From NCBI GenBank assembly GCA_030812955.1, contig JAUSTR010000001.1:248001-312000 (forward strand): a stretch of 64,000 nt of DNA. The letters are read 5' to 3'. How positions within the stretch are numbered: position 1 is the first letter of the stretch; each line of letters starts with the position of its first letter. The position numbers and the translations under genes are program-made. Positions 19,364 through 28,108 of this stretch are shown in pieces. The notes beneath the pieces were generated by a model. It saw only the letters and a list, made by a program, of their open reading frames with translations. It was not told the DNA's origin and searched no databases. The DNA comes from Bacillus alveayuensis. GTDB lineage: Bacteria; Bacillota; Bacilli; Bacillales; Aeribacillaceae.

Positions 19364-19588
19364 TTTAAAAGCCTTCCATAATAATATATTTGTGTTAGTT
19401 TTCCTAGGTTTATTTTCGATTGCTTTGCTGGAATTTTATACGTATGGTCTTTTTCTGATCATTAATGCAACGACGATGGGGTTTCATGTTTTTATTTATA
19501 ACAGGTTATTTCCAACCTTAATGGTTAATGCGGTCATTTTCATTATGTTAATCTATCCTTTAAAAAAATTGATCTTAAGCCTTCAATT
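19364..19588 (+). pseudogene. Displaced 3' fragment of mreD
   Basis: These 225 bases align without gaps to 24431-24655 inside the intact mreD, with four mismatches that I counted by eye. The fragment encodes MreD residues from about 94 to 168 and lacks the start and the final few codons. Reading continues into unrelated AT-rich sequence (ending FAKLNF at 19649). No ribosome binding site precedes the only candidate start, a GTG at 19392. It is a remnant left by the event that brought in the toxin cassette. Confidence 0.93.
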
Positions 19589-19912
19589 TTTCATTTTCAG
19601 CATATATAAAATGGTCAGAAATGAAAAATTTGCAAAATTGAATTTTTAATACTAAATAAAGTGTAGTAATGTGTTTTTCCTCTAGAGAAAATATGTTTTT
19701 CTCCAGGATTATTTGTGTAAAAACTTAATTTTAATGTTGATTAATAAATAGAATTTATCCATTTTTGGATTTTTACTCTATATTATTTTCTTACTGGTAA
19801 AAAAGTAAAGATTTAAATAAAATTGTTTAAAAGTGTAAAATAAATAATATTTTCATCCGATAAATAATTAGGGTAAATATACCTAAATAAAAATTGAATA
19901 GGGGAGATTTAA
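19589..19912 (+). other. AT-rich intergenic stretch upstream of toxin gene
   Basis: About 320 bases with no convincing gene. The composition is visibly more AT-rich than the neighbouring chromosome. A small hairpin (GAGAAAATATGTTTTTCTC near 19685-19703) is present. TTGTTT (about 19826) with AATATT 17 bases on is a possible weak promoter for the toxin gene. The stretch ends with the ribosome binding site AGGGGAGA. Confidence 0.5.
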
Positions 19913-21028
19913 GTGTTAGTTGTAGATGCAAGAGGTAGGATAACTTATCCATCAAAAAAGTTATGGAAAGGACAAGTCCTTCGGTATGGAAGTAGAGGGA
20001 CATATGTAAAGCAACTCCAAGAAATGCTCAATAAAGCAGGATTTAATGCAGGTAAAGTTGACGGAATTTTTGGAAAAAACACAAGAAATGCATTAATACG
20101 TTTTCAACGAGCTAAAGGAATTGCTGTTGATGGAGTTGCGGGAAAACAGACTTATAATACACTTATAAATCAATTGTCAGCTCAAGCAAAAAAGAAAGCT
20201 CAAAAAAGTACGTCTAGCAATCAATGGACAGGACAAACTCTTAGAATCGGATCTAGAGGACAAGCGGTAAAAGATTTACAATCAAAACTTAGTAAATTAG
20301 GTTATAATGTCGGGGCTATAGATGGTATTTATGGCAAACAAACTGCAGCTGCAGTTAAAAGTTTTCAAAGAACATATGGTTTATCTCAAGATGGAATTGC
20401 TGGAAAAAACACATATAGTGCAATGAACCAAGCTTTGCAACGAAGAAATACTTACAATAAAACTACTGTTATTGAAAATAGATATAAGGCTTTAGAAAAT
20501 AAAGTCCATAACAAAAATTCTACTTGGAATGAAGTTTCGAAATCTTTAAAAGATATTGCTAAAATGGGTTATGACTTTATAATTGGAGATGATATCAAGA
20601 CTTTAATAGATCCTAAAGCTAACACAGTAGATAAAGTTATTGCTGGATTAAGCTTTTTACCACCTGGGAAAGTAATTAAAGGTGCCTTGAAACTAGTAAA
20701 GGCAGGGAGTAAAGTAACCGTAAAACTAAATAAGGAATTAACAGTAATTGATGGAATAAGAAAAACTTCAAAATATGAAGATGTTACAGGACCGAGAAGT
20801 CGCGTTACAAATATTGAAACAGGTTTGAAGAAAAATGAGTTTGAGAGAAACTTAATTAATGATGGTTGGAAAAGGTCTATTGCAGGGGGAGGAAAAGTAA
20901 CAATATTCGAAAAAGATGGGGCTCGATATGTTCTTAGGGATAATGCTAAATCAACTGGTGGTCCTACAGCTGATTTTTATCCACCAGGAAGCAAAAAATT
21001 TACTATGAAAATTAGATTAAAGAAATAA
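19913..21028 (+). CDS. Predicted polymorphic toxin with two peptidoglycan-binding repeats and a C-terminal Ntox21-like domain
   Basis: A 371-residue modular protein starting at GTG 19913 behind AGGGGAGA. Residues 22-88 and 108-176 are two PG_binding_1 repeats (LRYGSRGTYVKQLQEML with DGIFGKNT; LRIGSRGQAVKDLQSKL with DGIYGKQT). Residues about 218-265 (FIIGDDIKTLIDP, IAGLSFLPPGKVIKGALKL) resemble a pretoxin linker. The last 70 residues carry KSTGGPTAD (346-354), which fits the [KR]STxxPxxD motif that I recall for Ntox21, a predicted RNase domain of the BECR fold. The final S/T of that motif is P here. No signal peptide or membrane helix is visible, so the export route is unclear. The next gene is a probable immunity partner. 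The nuclease assignment is inference. Confidence 0.75.
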   Translation: MLVVDARGRITYPSKKLWKGQVLRYGSRGTYVKQLQEMLNKAGFNAGKVDGIFGKNTRNALIRFQRAKGIAVDGVAGKQTYNTLINQLSAQAKKKAQKSTSSNQWTGQTLRIGSRGQAVKDLQSKLSKLGYNVGAIDGIYGKQTAAAVKSFQRTYGLSQDGIAGKNTYSAMNQALQRRNTYNKTTVIENRYKALENKVHNKNSTWNEVSKSLKDIAKMGYDFIIGDDIKTLIDPKANTVDKVIAGLSFLPPGKVIKGALKLVKAGSKVTVKLNKELTVIDGIRKTSKYEDVTGPRSRVTNIETGLKKNEFERNLINDGWKRSIAGGGKVTIFEKDGARYVLRDNAKSTGGPTADFYPPGSKKFTMKIRLKK

Positions 21029-21047
21029 TATAGAATGGAGCGATACA

Positions 21048-21671
21048 ATGAATTTAGAAACTTTTTTTATACATGACACTAGTGAGTTTATAGAATTAAA
21101 AAATAATGTTAATAATAACTTTAAAGTAAAAAATAGTTTACCTAACAAAGTATTTCAAGAAAAATATAACTATTTTTTGTTTGAAGAGTTTGACTGGACT
21201 ATGACTGATGATTTTTGGAAAGTAATTCAAAAAATATCTGTGGTCACAAATGATGACTATGTAATTACTGGAGTAATAGATCCAGATCCAGAAGAATTTT
21301 TTTACAATGAATATAATTATTATAATTGGGCCAAATTACCTCTTAATTTGACTTCTGAACAATATTTATCAGTTCTTGATTTAGGTCCCCAAAAAAATCC
21401 TTATGACTCAATTCAATATATATCTGAAACCGTTTTTTGGCTATCTTCTTCGAACAAATGGGCAATTTGGGGAGACAGAAGTTATGGTGTTTGTGTATTA
21501 GGAATTCAAGATATAAACATTATTGAAAAATTATTACCAATTTTAAAGACTTGGCGTTCAATCGATGAAAGTGTATTAAATTGGATAAAGATTAATTTTG
21601 ATAATTATGTAATACCAAACGATTTTATAGATACTCTCACAGAAAATTACTTAAATAATAATAAAAAATAA
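21048..21671 (+). CDS. Probable immunity protein for the upstream toxin
   Basis: A 207-residue cytoplasmic-looking protein, acidic and rich in aromatic residues and Asn (for example FLFEEFDWTMTDDFW and YNEYNYYNWAKLPLNL). It has no signal peptide or membrane helix. It starts 20 bases after the toxin stop behind TGGAGCGA, so the two are co-transcribed, and a terminator follows. The very AT-rich composition is unlike the flanking housekeeping genes and suggests transfer. I do not recognise the family. The immunity role is inferred from position, size and charge. Confidence 0.7.
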   Translation: MNLETFFIHDTSEFIELKNNVNNNFKVKNSLPNKVFQEKYNYFLFEEFDWTMTDDFWKVIQKISVVTNDDYVITGVIDPDPEEFFYNEYNYYNWAKLPLNLTSEQYLSVLDLGPQKNPYDSIQYISETVFWLSSSNKWAIWGDRSYGVCVLGIQDINIIEKLLPILKTWRSIDESVLNWIKINFDNYVIPNDFIDTLTENYLNNNKK

Positions 21672-21751
21672 ATTTTTTTAAAGATGTAATTTTATAACTA
21701 TATTTTTCTTATTCTTGAAATTAAGATTTATTAGTCTAAAAAATTATAACT

Positions 21752-21781
21752 AACAGCATCTTTATAGGATGCTGTTCTTTT
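21752..21781 (+). terminator. Toxin-immunity operon terminator
   Basis: AACAGCATC pairs with GATGCTGTT around a 7-base loop, and CTTTTTT follows. Confidence 0.85.
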
Positions 21782-21834
21782 TTAAAATATATATTGCAAA
21801 TTTCCCTAGTATCATATATTTGATTTTACACTTT

Positions 21835-21872
21835 TTCTGCTGCTTAAAATGAATTCTGCTGCTTAAAATGAA
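21835..21872. repeat. 19-bp tandem direct repeat
   Basis: Two perfect adjacent copies of TTCTGCTGCTTAAAATGAA (21835-21853 and 21854-21872), between the immunity gene and the duplicated radC end. Confidence 0.9.
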
Positions 21873-21926
21873 GAAAGTCATCAGAATAGGGTAGAGAATT
21901 TCAATTTGTAAAATAAAAGGTTCAAA

Positions 21927-22108
21927 CAGCTGCTTCCATTATTTGCATGCACAACCACCCTTCTGGTGACCCATCACCGAGTCGAGAGGATATTGAAGTA
22001 ACGAAACGTCTCGTCGAATGCGGTAAACTCATAGGAATCGATCTATTGGATCATATTATTATTGGTGAACAAAAATACGTTAGCTTAAAAGAAAAAGGAT
22101 ATTTATAG
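21927..22108 (+). pseudogene. Duplicated 3' end of radC
   Basis: These 182 bases are identical by eye to 19168-19349, the end of the intact radC including its stop codon. The match continues into GCAC and a T-run (seven T after the intact gene, nine here). It encodes the last 60 residues with the HNHPSGDP motif but has no start or ribosome binding site. It forms a direct repeat flanking the toxin cassette, and the native mreB leader follows it. Confidence 0.95.
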
Positions 22109-22200
22109 CACTTTTTTTTTGATAAAATTACGTTATAATATTGTTTATGGGTTTTTAAGAATATCATTGATAGACCTTTTCAATACGACGTTAGTAATAA

Positions 22201-23253
<1,053 letters not shown>

Positions 23254-23268
23254 TTAGAGGTGTCATTC

Positions 23269-24156
23269 ATGCCACAATTTTTATTAAATAAACGATTAAT
23301 CCTTTTGCTCGTAGGTGTAATTATATTAGTGGCATTGATCGGTTTTTCCCTTAAGGATGAACGAAATCTTTCTTGGCCAGAACAATTTATAAAAGATACA
23401 ACTGGACTTGTCCAAAGTGTATTCCATCGGCCCGCACAATATGTCGCGGGCTTCTTTGAAAATATTCAAGATTTAAAAAATACATATAAAGAAAATGAAA
23501 TATTACGAAGCCAGTTAAATCAATATATGCAACTAAAAGAACGCATGCAAAGACTAGAGGAAGAAAATCAAAAATTAAAGGAAGAATTAGGCATTGTTAA
23601 TGAAGGGAAGCTCAGCCATTATGAAGCTATTCGTGGAACGGTTATAGCCAGAAATCCTGATAAATGGAATGAACTGATCATCATTGATAAAGGAGAGCTT
23701 CACGGTGTAGAAAAAGATATGGCAGTCATTACGGCAAAAGGACTAATAGGAAAGGTAAAAAGTACGAGTCAATTTACTTCTACGATCCAGCTTTTAAGTG
23801 CTCCAGACCGGGAGAATCGAATTTCAGCTGTTGTGACAGCAGATAACGGCAAGGTTTTCGGTTTAATTGAAGGTTATGACAAAGATACGAAAGCTTTAGA
23901 AATGAAAATCATTGAAACGGATACGGAAGTGAAAGAAAAGCAAATGGTTTCGACTTCCGGAATGGGAGGGGTATTCCCAGAAGGACTTTTGATTGGAGAA
24001 GTGATGAAAGTTGAACCAGATTCTTACGGCTTAACGAAAATTGCATATGTTCAGCCGGCAGCAGATTTTTATGACATTGATCGAGTTATGGTTGTCAAGC
24101 GGGAGGCACCAATTATTGATTTAAATGATTTGACGAATAAGGAAGAAAAAGAATGA
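23269..24156 (+). CDS. mreC: Rod-shape-determining protein MreC
   Basis: Bitopic component of the elongasome that links MreB/MreD with wall synthases outside the membrane. One N-terminal membrane helix (LILLLVGVIILVALIGF), then a coiled coil (about residues 70-110, MQRLEEENQKLKEELG) and the beta-rich C-terminal domain (GVEKDMAVITAKGLIGKV, VSTSGMGGVFPEGLLIG). Length 295 from ATG 23269. An in-frame GTG 9 bases upstream overlaps the AGAGGTG ribosome binding site. The end overlaps mreD by four bases. Confidence 0.96.
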   Translation: MPQFLLNKRLILLLVGVIILVALIGFSLKDERNLSWPEQFIKDTTGLVQSVFHRPAQYVAGFFENIQDLKNTYKENEILRSQLNQYMQLKERMQRLEEENQKLKEELGIVNEGKLSHYEAIRGTVIARNPDKWNELIIIDKGELHGVEKDMAVITAKGLIGKVKSTSQFTSTIQLLSAPDRENRISAVVTADNGKVFGLIEGYDKDTKALEMKIIETDTEVKEKQMVSTSGMGGVFPEGLLIGEVMKVEPDSYGLTKIAYVQPAADFYDIDRVMVVKREAPIIDLNDLTNKEEKE

Positions 24157-24674
24157 TCAAACGATTTATTCTTCTGTTTGCGGTATTTGTTATATTTGTC
24201 GGTGAAAGTATTTTCGTTGATTTGATCCCGCATACATTTTTCCCAACTGACAAAATCGTAGTTCCGCGTTTTTTAGTATTGGTCATCATCGCTGTTACTG
24301 CTTATACAACCCAGTCCTTTGGGGCATTTTGTGGAATTCTTTTTGGATTTTTATACGATGTGTTTTATACAGAAGTAATTGGGATTTACACATTTGCCTT
24401 TCCAAATTTAGCTTTTGTAACGAAATTTGCTTTAAAAGCCTTCCATCATAATATTTTTGTGTTAGTTTTCCTAGGTTTATTTTCGATTGCTTTGTTGGAA
24501 TTTTATACGTATGGTCTTTTTCTGATCATTAATGCAACGACGATGGGGTTTCATGCTTTTATTTATAACAGGTTATTTCCAACCTTAATGGTTAATGCGG
24601 TCATTTTCATTATGTTAATCTATCCTTTAAAAAAATTGATCTTAAGCCTTCAATTAGAACATATTGAAGATTAA
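24153..24674 (+). CDS. mreD: Rod-shape-determining protein MreD
   Basis: A 173-residue membrane protein with about five or six helices, the third elongasome gene, translationally coupled to mreC by ATGA overlap. The motif GFLYDVFYTEVIGIYTFAF is typical of Firmicute MreD. A 225-base stretch of this gene (24431-24655) reappears with four differences at 19364-19588, upstream of the toxin gene. This copy is intact. Confidence 0.95.
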   Translation: MIKRFILLFAVFVIFVGESIFVDLIPHTFFPTDKIVVPRFLVLVIIAVTAYTTQSFGAFCGILFGFLYDVFYTEVIGIYTFAFPNLAFVTKFALKAFHHNIFVLVFLGLFSIALLEFYTYGLFLIINATTMGFHAFIYNRLFPTLMVNAVIFIMLIYPLKKLILSLQLEHIED

Positions 24675-24740
24675 TTCTGATTATTTGAAAGGGATTTTTT
24701 CCATTCATGTCGAAATAGTTTTCTTGTTGAGGTGAACATC

Positions 24741-25439
24741 GTGAAAGCTCCAAAACAATACCATGTTACGATAAAAGGAACAAAGGATGGGTTAACTTTA
24801 TATTTAGATGATGCTTGTTCGTTTCATGATCTTGAACGTGAATTAGAAAAAATGTTATCAAAGCGTCAATATATAGATGAAGACGGACCGCTAATCGGTG
24901 TCGTTTTAAAAGTAGGCAACCGCTATTTAACGAAGCGGCAAGAAGAACGTTTGAAAACATTAATCCGAAAAAAGCGAAATTTATTTGTCGAAGCCATTGA
25001 TTCAAATGTCGTTACAAAAGAAGAAGCATTAAAATGGAAGCAGGAATCAGAAATCGTTTCCGTTGCCAAAATCGTTCGGTCTGGACAAATTTTAAAAATC
25101 AATGGCGACTTGCTATTACTCGGAGATGTAAATCCAGGAGCAACCGTTATGGCGACGGGAAACATTTTTATTATGGGGGCATTAAAGGGGATTGCACACG
25201 CAGGCTATGAAGGAAATCGAGAATCCATTATCGCAGCATCAATTATGAATCCAATTCAGCTCCGCATTGCAGATCTGATAAGCCGTTCGTTTGAAATGAA
25301 TCATGAAAATCAAGAGAATGGCTCAATGGAATGTGCATATATAAATGATGAGGAAACAATTGTAATGAATAGGTTACAAGAAATATCTCATCTTAGACCC
25401 AATTTAACTAGGTTTGAGGGGGGGATCCAATATGGGTGA
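24741..25439 (+). CDS. minC: Septum site-determining protein MinC
   Basis: Inhibitor of FtsZ assembly that, with MinD, blocks division at the poles. N-terminal domain (VTIKGTKDGLTLYLDDACSF) and C-terminal beta-helix domain (IVRSGQILKINGDLLLLGDVNPGATVMATGNIFIMG) are both present. GTG 24741 is chosen because GAGGTG lies 5 bases ahead. An in-frame GTG 9 bases upstream overlaps that site. Length 232. The end overlaps minD by eight bases. Confidence 0.95.
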   Translation: MKAPKQYHVTIKGTKDGLTLYLDDACSFHDLERELEKMLSKRQYIDEDGPLIGVVLKVGNRYLTKRQEERLKTLIRKKRNLFVEAIDSNVVTKEEALKWKQESEIVSVAKIVRSGQILKINGDLLLLGDVNPGATVMATGNIFIMGALKGIAHAGYEGNRESIIAASIMNPIQLRIADLISRSFEMNHENQENGSMECAYINDEETIVMNRLQEISHLRPNLTRFEGGIQYG

Positions 25440-26235
25440 GGCAATCGTCATCACATCAGGAAAAGGTGGAGTAGGAAAAACAACAACATCAGCGAACGTT
25501 GGTACAGCCCTTGCTATATTTGGTAAAAAAGTTTGTTTAGTTGACACCGATATAGGTTTGCGCAATTTAGATGTAGTCATGGGCTTAGAAAATCGAATAA
25601 TTTATGATTTAGTCGATGTTGTGAAAGAGCGTTGTAAAATGCATCAAGCTCTTGTAAAAGATAAACGCTTTGATGATTTACTTTTTTTACTACCCGCCGC
25701 TCAAACAAGCGATAAAACAGCTGTCTCCCCTGAAGAAATGGCTAAACTGATAGAAGAATTAAAAAAAGACTTCGATTATATCATTATTGATTGTCCGGCA
25801 GGGATTGAGCAAGGGTATAAAAATGCCATTGCGGGTGCTGATAAAGCGATCGTTGTCACAACACCTGAAATCTCAGCTGTAAGGGATGCAGATCGTATCA
25901 TTGGTTTATTAGAAAAAGAAGAGATTGAACCACCTAAGCTTGTAATTAATCGAATACGAAATCATTTAGTCAAAAATGGTGATATGTTGGAAGTAGATGA
26001 AATTGTTCATCATCTGTCCATTGACCTACTAGGAATTGTCGCGGATGACGATCATGTTATTAAAAGCGCCAACAGCGGAGAACCAATTGTGATGAATCCA
26101 GATAATAAAGCTTCGATTGCCTACCGAAATATTGCAAGACGCATTTTAGGAGAGTCGGTTCCGTTATTGTCTTTAGATGAACCCGAAAAAGGGGTATTTG
26201 CTAAAATTAAACGTTTTTTTGGCGTGAAAGCGTAA
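25432..26235 (+). CDS. minD: Septum site-determining protein MinD
   Basis: Membrane-associated ParA-type ATPase that recruits MinC. Deviant Walker A (TSGKGGVGKTTTSAN), Walker B region (DYIIIDCPAGIE) and the C-terminal amphipathic membrane-targeting helix (VFAKIKRFFGVKA). The start is ATG 25432, directly after GAGGGGGG inside the end of minC. Length 267. A terminator hairpin follows. Confidence 0.98.
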   Translation: MGEAIVITSGKGGVGKTTTSANVGTALAIFGKKVCLVDTDIGLRNLDVVMGLENRIIYDLVDVVKERCKMHQALVKDKRFDDLLFLLPAAQTSDKTAVSPEEMAKLIEELKKDFDYIIIDCPAGIEQGYKNAIAGADKAIVVTTPEISAVRDADRIIGLLEKEEIEPPKLVINRIRNHLVKNGDMLEVDEIVHHLSIDLLGIVADDDHVIKSANSGEPIVMNPDNKASIAYRNIARRILGESVPLLSLDEPEKGVFAKIKRFFGVKA

Positions 26236-26248
26236 TATTGTTCATGAT

Positions 26249-26307
26249 AAAAGGGGCTTATCCCATAAGTCACACTCATTGACTTATGGATAATCCCTTT
26301 TCTTTTT
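26249..26307 (+). terminator. minD terminator
   Basis: A long stem (AAAAGGGGCTTATCCCATAAGTCA with TGACTTATGGATAATCCCTTTT, two small mismatches) followed by CTTTTT. It separates the mre-min cluster from spoIVFA. Confidence 0.85.
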
Positions 26308-26424
26308 AGCTTAAATTCCAGCTGAAACGAAATTCTCTTATGCTAAAAATCTTACTATCTGTCATAACAATTGCGGACAAGGCATACATTTTTACAAACT
26401 GAAAGAAAAAGGATGATGACATTC

Positions 26425-27195
26425 ATGAATCGCCGTGCGGAAGAGATTAAAAAAAGGATTGCCAAACGGAAAAGAGAGAGAATGAATTGGCCAAAAGAAG
26501 GAACCGTCCGAAAGGAAAGTCAACCTATCATTTTTGATGAAGAAACATATGGTTCTAATACGACAGCGTATTATGATCATAACCAATCCAAAAGTTTTCA
26601 TCCTTTGTTTCGTTCAGATATTTTCATGATGAAGCTTTTGATCGCTTCTTGTCTCGTCTTGATCACTGCAATTGTGTTTAAAAATGAACAACCGCCATTT
26701 CAAGAAGCTAGAAGCTTTGTAAAAAATACGTTGGAAAAAGAATTTGAATTTGCGGCTGTTTCGAAATGGTATAAGGAACAATTTGGGGATCCAGTTGCCT
26801 TCATTTCTAAAGCGAAAACAGAATCGAAATTGAAGGAGGAAAAGCAATTTGCTGTTCCAGCTTCAGGAAAAGTGTTGGAAAGCTTTCAAGATAATGGACA
26901 AGGGGTTACAATTGAAACGGCAAAAAAAACAGTTGAAGCAATGAATGAGGGAATTGTCATTGAAGCTGGCAAAATGGATGAGACCGGGTTAACTGTGATC
27001 GTTCAACATGCTGATGGAACAGAATCATGGTATGGAAATTTAGAGTCGATTGATGTTGCCCTATACGATTTTGTTGAAATGGGTGCGCCAATAGGAAAAG
27101 TGAAACACGATGAACATGAACAAGGAACATATTACTTTGCTATAAAAAAAGGGGATCAATTTATTGATCCGAATCAGGTGATTTCTTTTGAGTAA
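26425..27195 (+). CDS. spoIVFA: Stage IV sporulation protein FA
   Basis: Mother-cell membrane protein that anchors and, with BofA, inhibits the SpoIVFB protease, so that pro-sigmaK is processed only after a forespore signal. Basic N-terminus (RRAEEIKKRIAKRKRERM), one membrane helix (LLIASCLVLITAIVF, about residues 75-90), and an M23/LytM-like C-terminal domain (EAMNEGIVIEAGKMDETGLTVIVQHADGTESWYGNL) lacking a clear catalytic His/Asp set, as expected of SpoIVFA. ATG 26425 is preferred, with AAAAAGGA upstream. Other in-frame ATGs at 26413 and 26416 are possible. Confidence 0.93.
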   Translation: MNRRAEEIKKRIAKRKRERMNWPKEGTVRKESQPIIFDEETYGSNTTAYYDHNQSKSFHPLFRSDIFMMKLLIASCLVLITAIVFKNEQPPFQEARSFVKNTLEKEFEFAAVSKWYKEQFGDPVAFISKAKTESKLKEEKQFAVPASGKVLESFQDNGQGVTIETAKKTVEAMNEGIVIEAGKMDETGLTVIVQHADGTESWYGNLESIDVALYDFVEMGAPIGKVKHDEHEQGTYYFAIKKGDQFIDPNQVISFE

Positions 27196-28054
27196 ATATT
27201 TGGTCTTACTTTTCAAAATTCATATTCATCCGCTCTTTTGGGCGATCGCTGCGTTATGTATTGTTACGGCTCAATTTCAGTCGCTTTGTATGCTTTTTAC
27301 AATTGTTTTTATACATGAAATGGGCCATGCGATATGTGCCCGTTTTTTTTCATGGAGAATCAAACATATTGTCCTCCTTCCTTTTGGCGGGGTAGTAGAA
27401 GTTGATGAGTATGGCAACAGACCTTTTAAAGAGGAACTGTATGTTATTATTTCTGGTCCAATCCAGCACGTGTGGCTGCAAGGAGCCGCCCTTTTTCTTT
27501 CGCAATATGGACTTATAGAAGGGGATTTTTATGAGTTATTTACTTTTTATAATGTCTCCATATTTCTTTTTAATTTAATTCCAGTGTGGCCGCTTGATGG
27601 TGGAAAACTTTTATTTTTATGTTTATCATATTTTTATCCATTTTCCATTGCTCATCGTCAAATGCTTATTTTTTCTACAATTACAGTTTGTATAATGACT
27701 GCATTCTTTTTCGTGATTGAACCATTTCAATTAAACATTTGGCTCATTCTAGGTTTCATTTTGTACTCACTTTATACGGAGCATAAGCAAAGAATGTTTG
27801 CTTTCATGCGCTTTTTATTAGAGAGGTATTATGGGAAAATGAAGGAATTTTATTCTTTAAAACCAATTGTCGTTAACAGTGAGGAATATGTTCTTGAAGT
27901 GTTGCTCAAATTTCAAAGAGGGTGTAAACACCAGGTTATTGTGCAAAAAGGAGAGAAAAAACTGTTTCAATTGGATGAAAATGAAATTTTACATGCTTAT
28001 TTTTCAGAAAAACGTACAAATGCGAAAGTAGGCGATTTAATGTATGTTTATTGA
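27188..28054 (+). CDS. spoIVFB: Stage IV sporulation protein FB, intramembrane metalloprotease
   Basis: Site-2-type (M50) zinc protease that cleaves pro-sigmaK in the mother cell. The zinc motif HEMGH lies in a membrane helix (FIHEMGHAICARFF), and the third ligand region is FNLIPVWPLDGGKL. About six membrane segments precede a cytoplasmic CBS-like C-terminal domain that senses ATP in homologues. TTG start at 27188 overlapping the spoIVFA end by eight bases. 288 residues. Confidence 0.95.
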   Translation: MSKYLVLLFKIHIHPLFWAIAALCIVTAQFQSLCMLFTIVFIHEMGHAICARFFSWRIKHIVLLPFGGVVEVDEYGNRPFKEELYVIISGPIQHVWLQGAALFLSQYGLIEGDFYELFTFYNVSIFLFNLIPVWPLDGGKLLFLCLSYFYPFSIAHRQMLIFSTITVCIMTAFFFVIEPFQLNIWLILGFILYSLYTEHKQRMFAFMRFLLERYYGKMKEFYSLKPIVVNSEEYVLEVLLKFQRGCKHQVIVQKGEKKLFQLDENEILHAYFSEKRTNAKVGDLMYVY

Positions 28055-28108
28055 CGTAAATGGTCGATCATGAGTTAATGAAGGTAAAAAGGTTTGGGGA
28101 AATGAGGA

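Noticed and set aside
19392-19649. An 85-codon frame starting at GTG 19392 that could encode a short membrane protein
   Set aside because: It is the displaced mreD fragment read on into unrelated sequence, with no ribosome binding site. It is better treated as a pseudogene.
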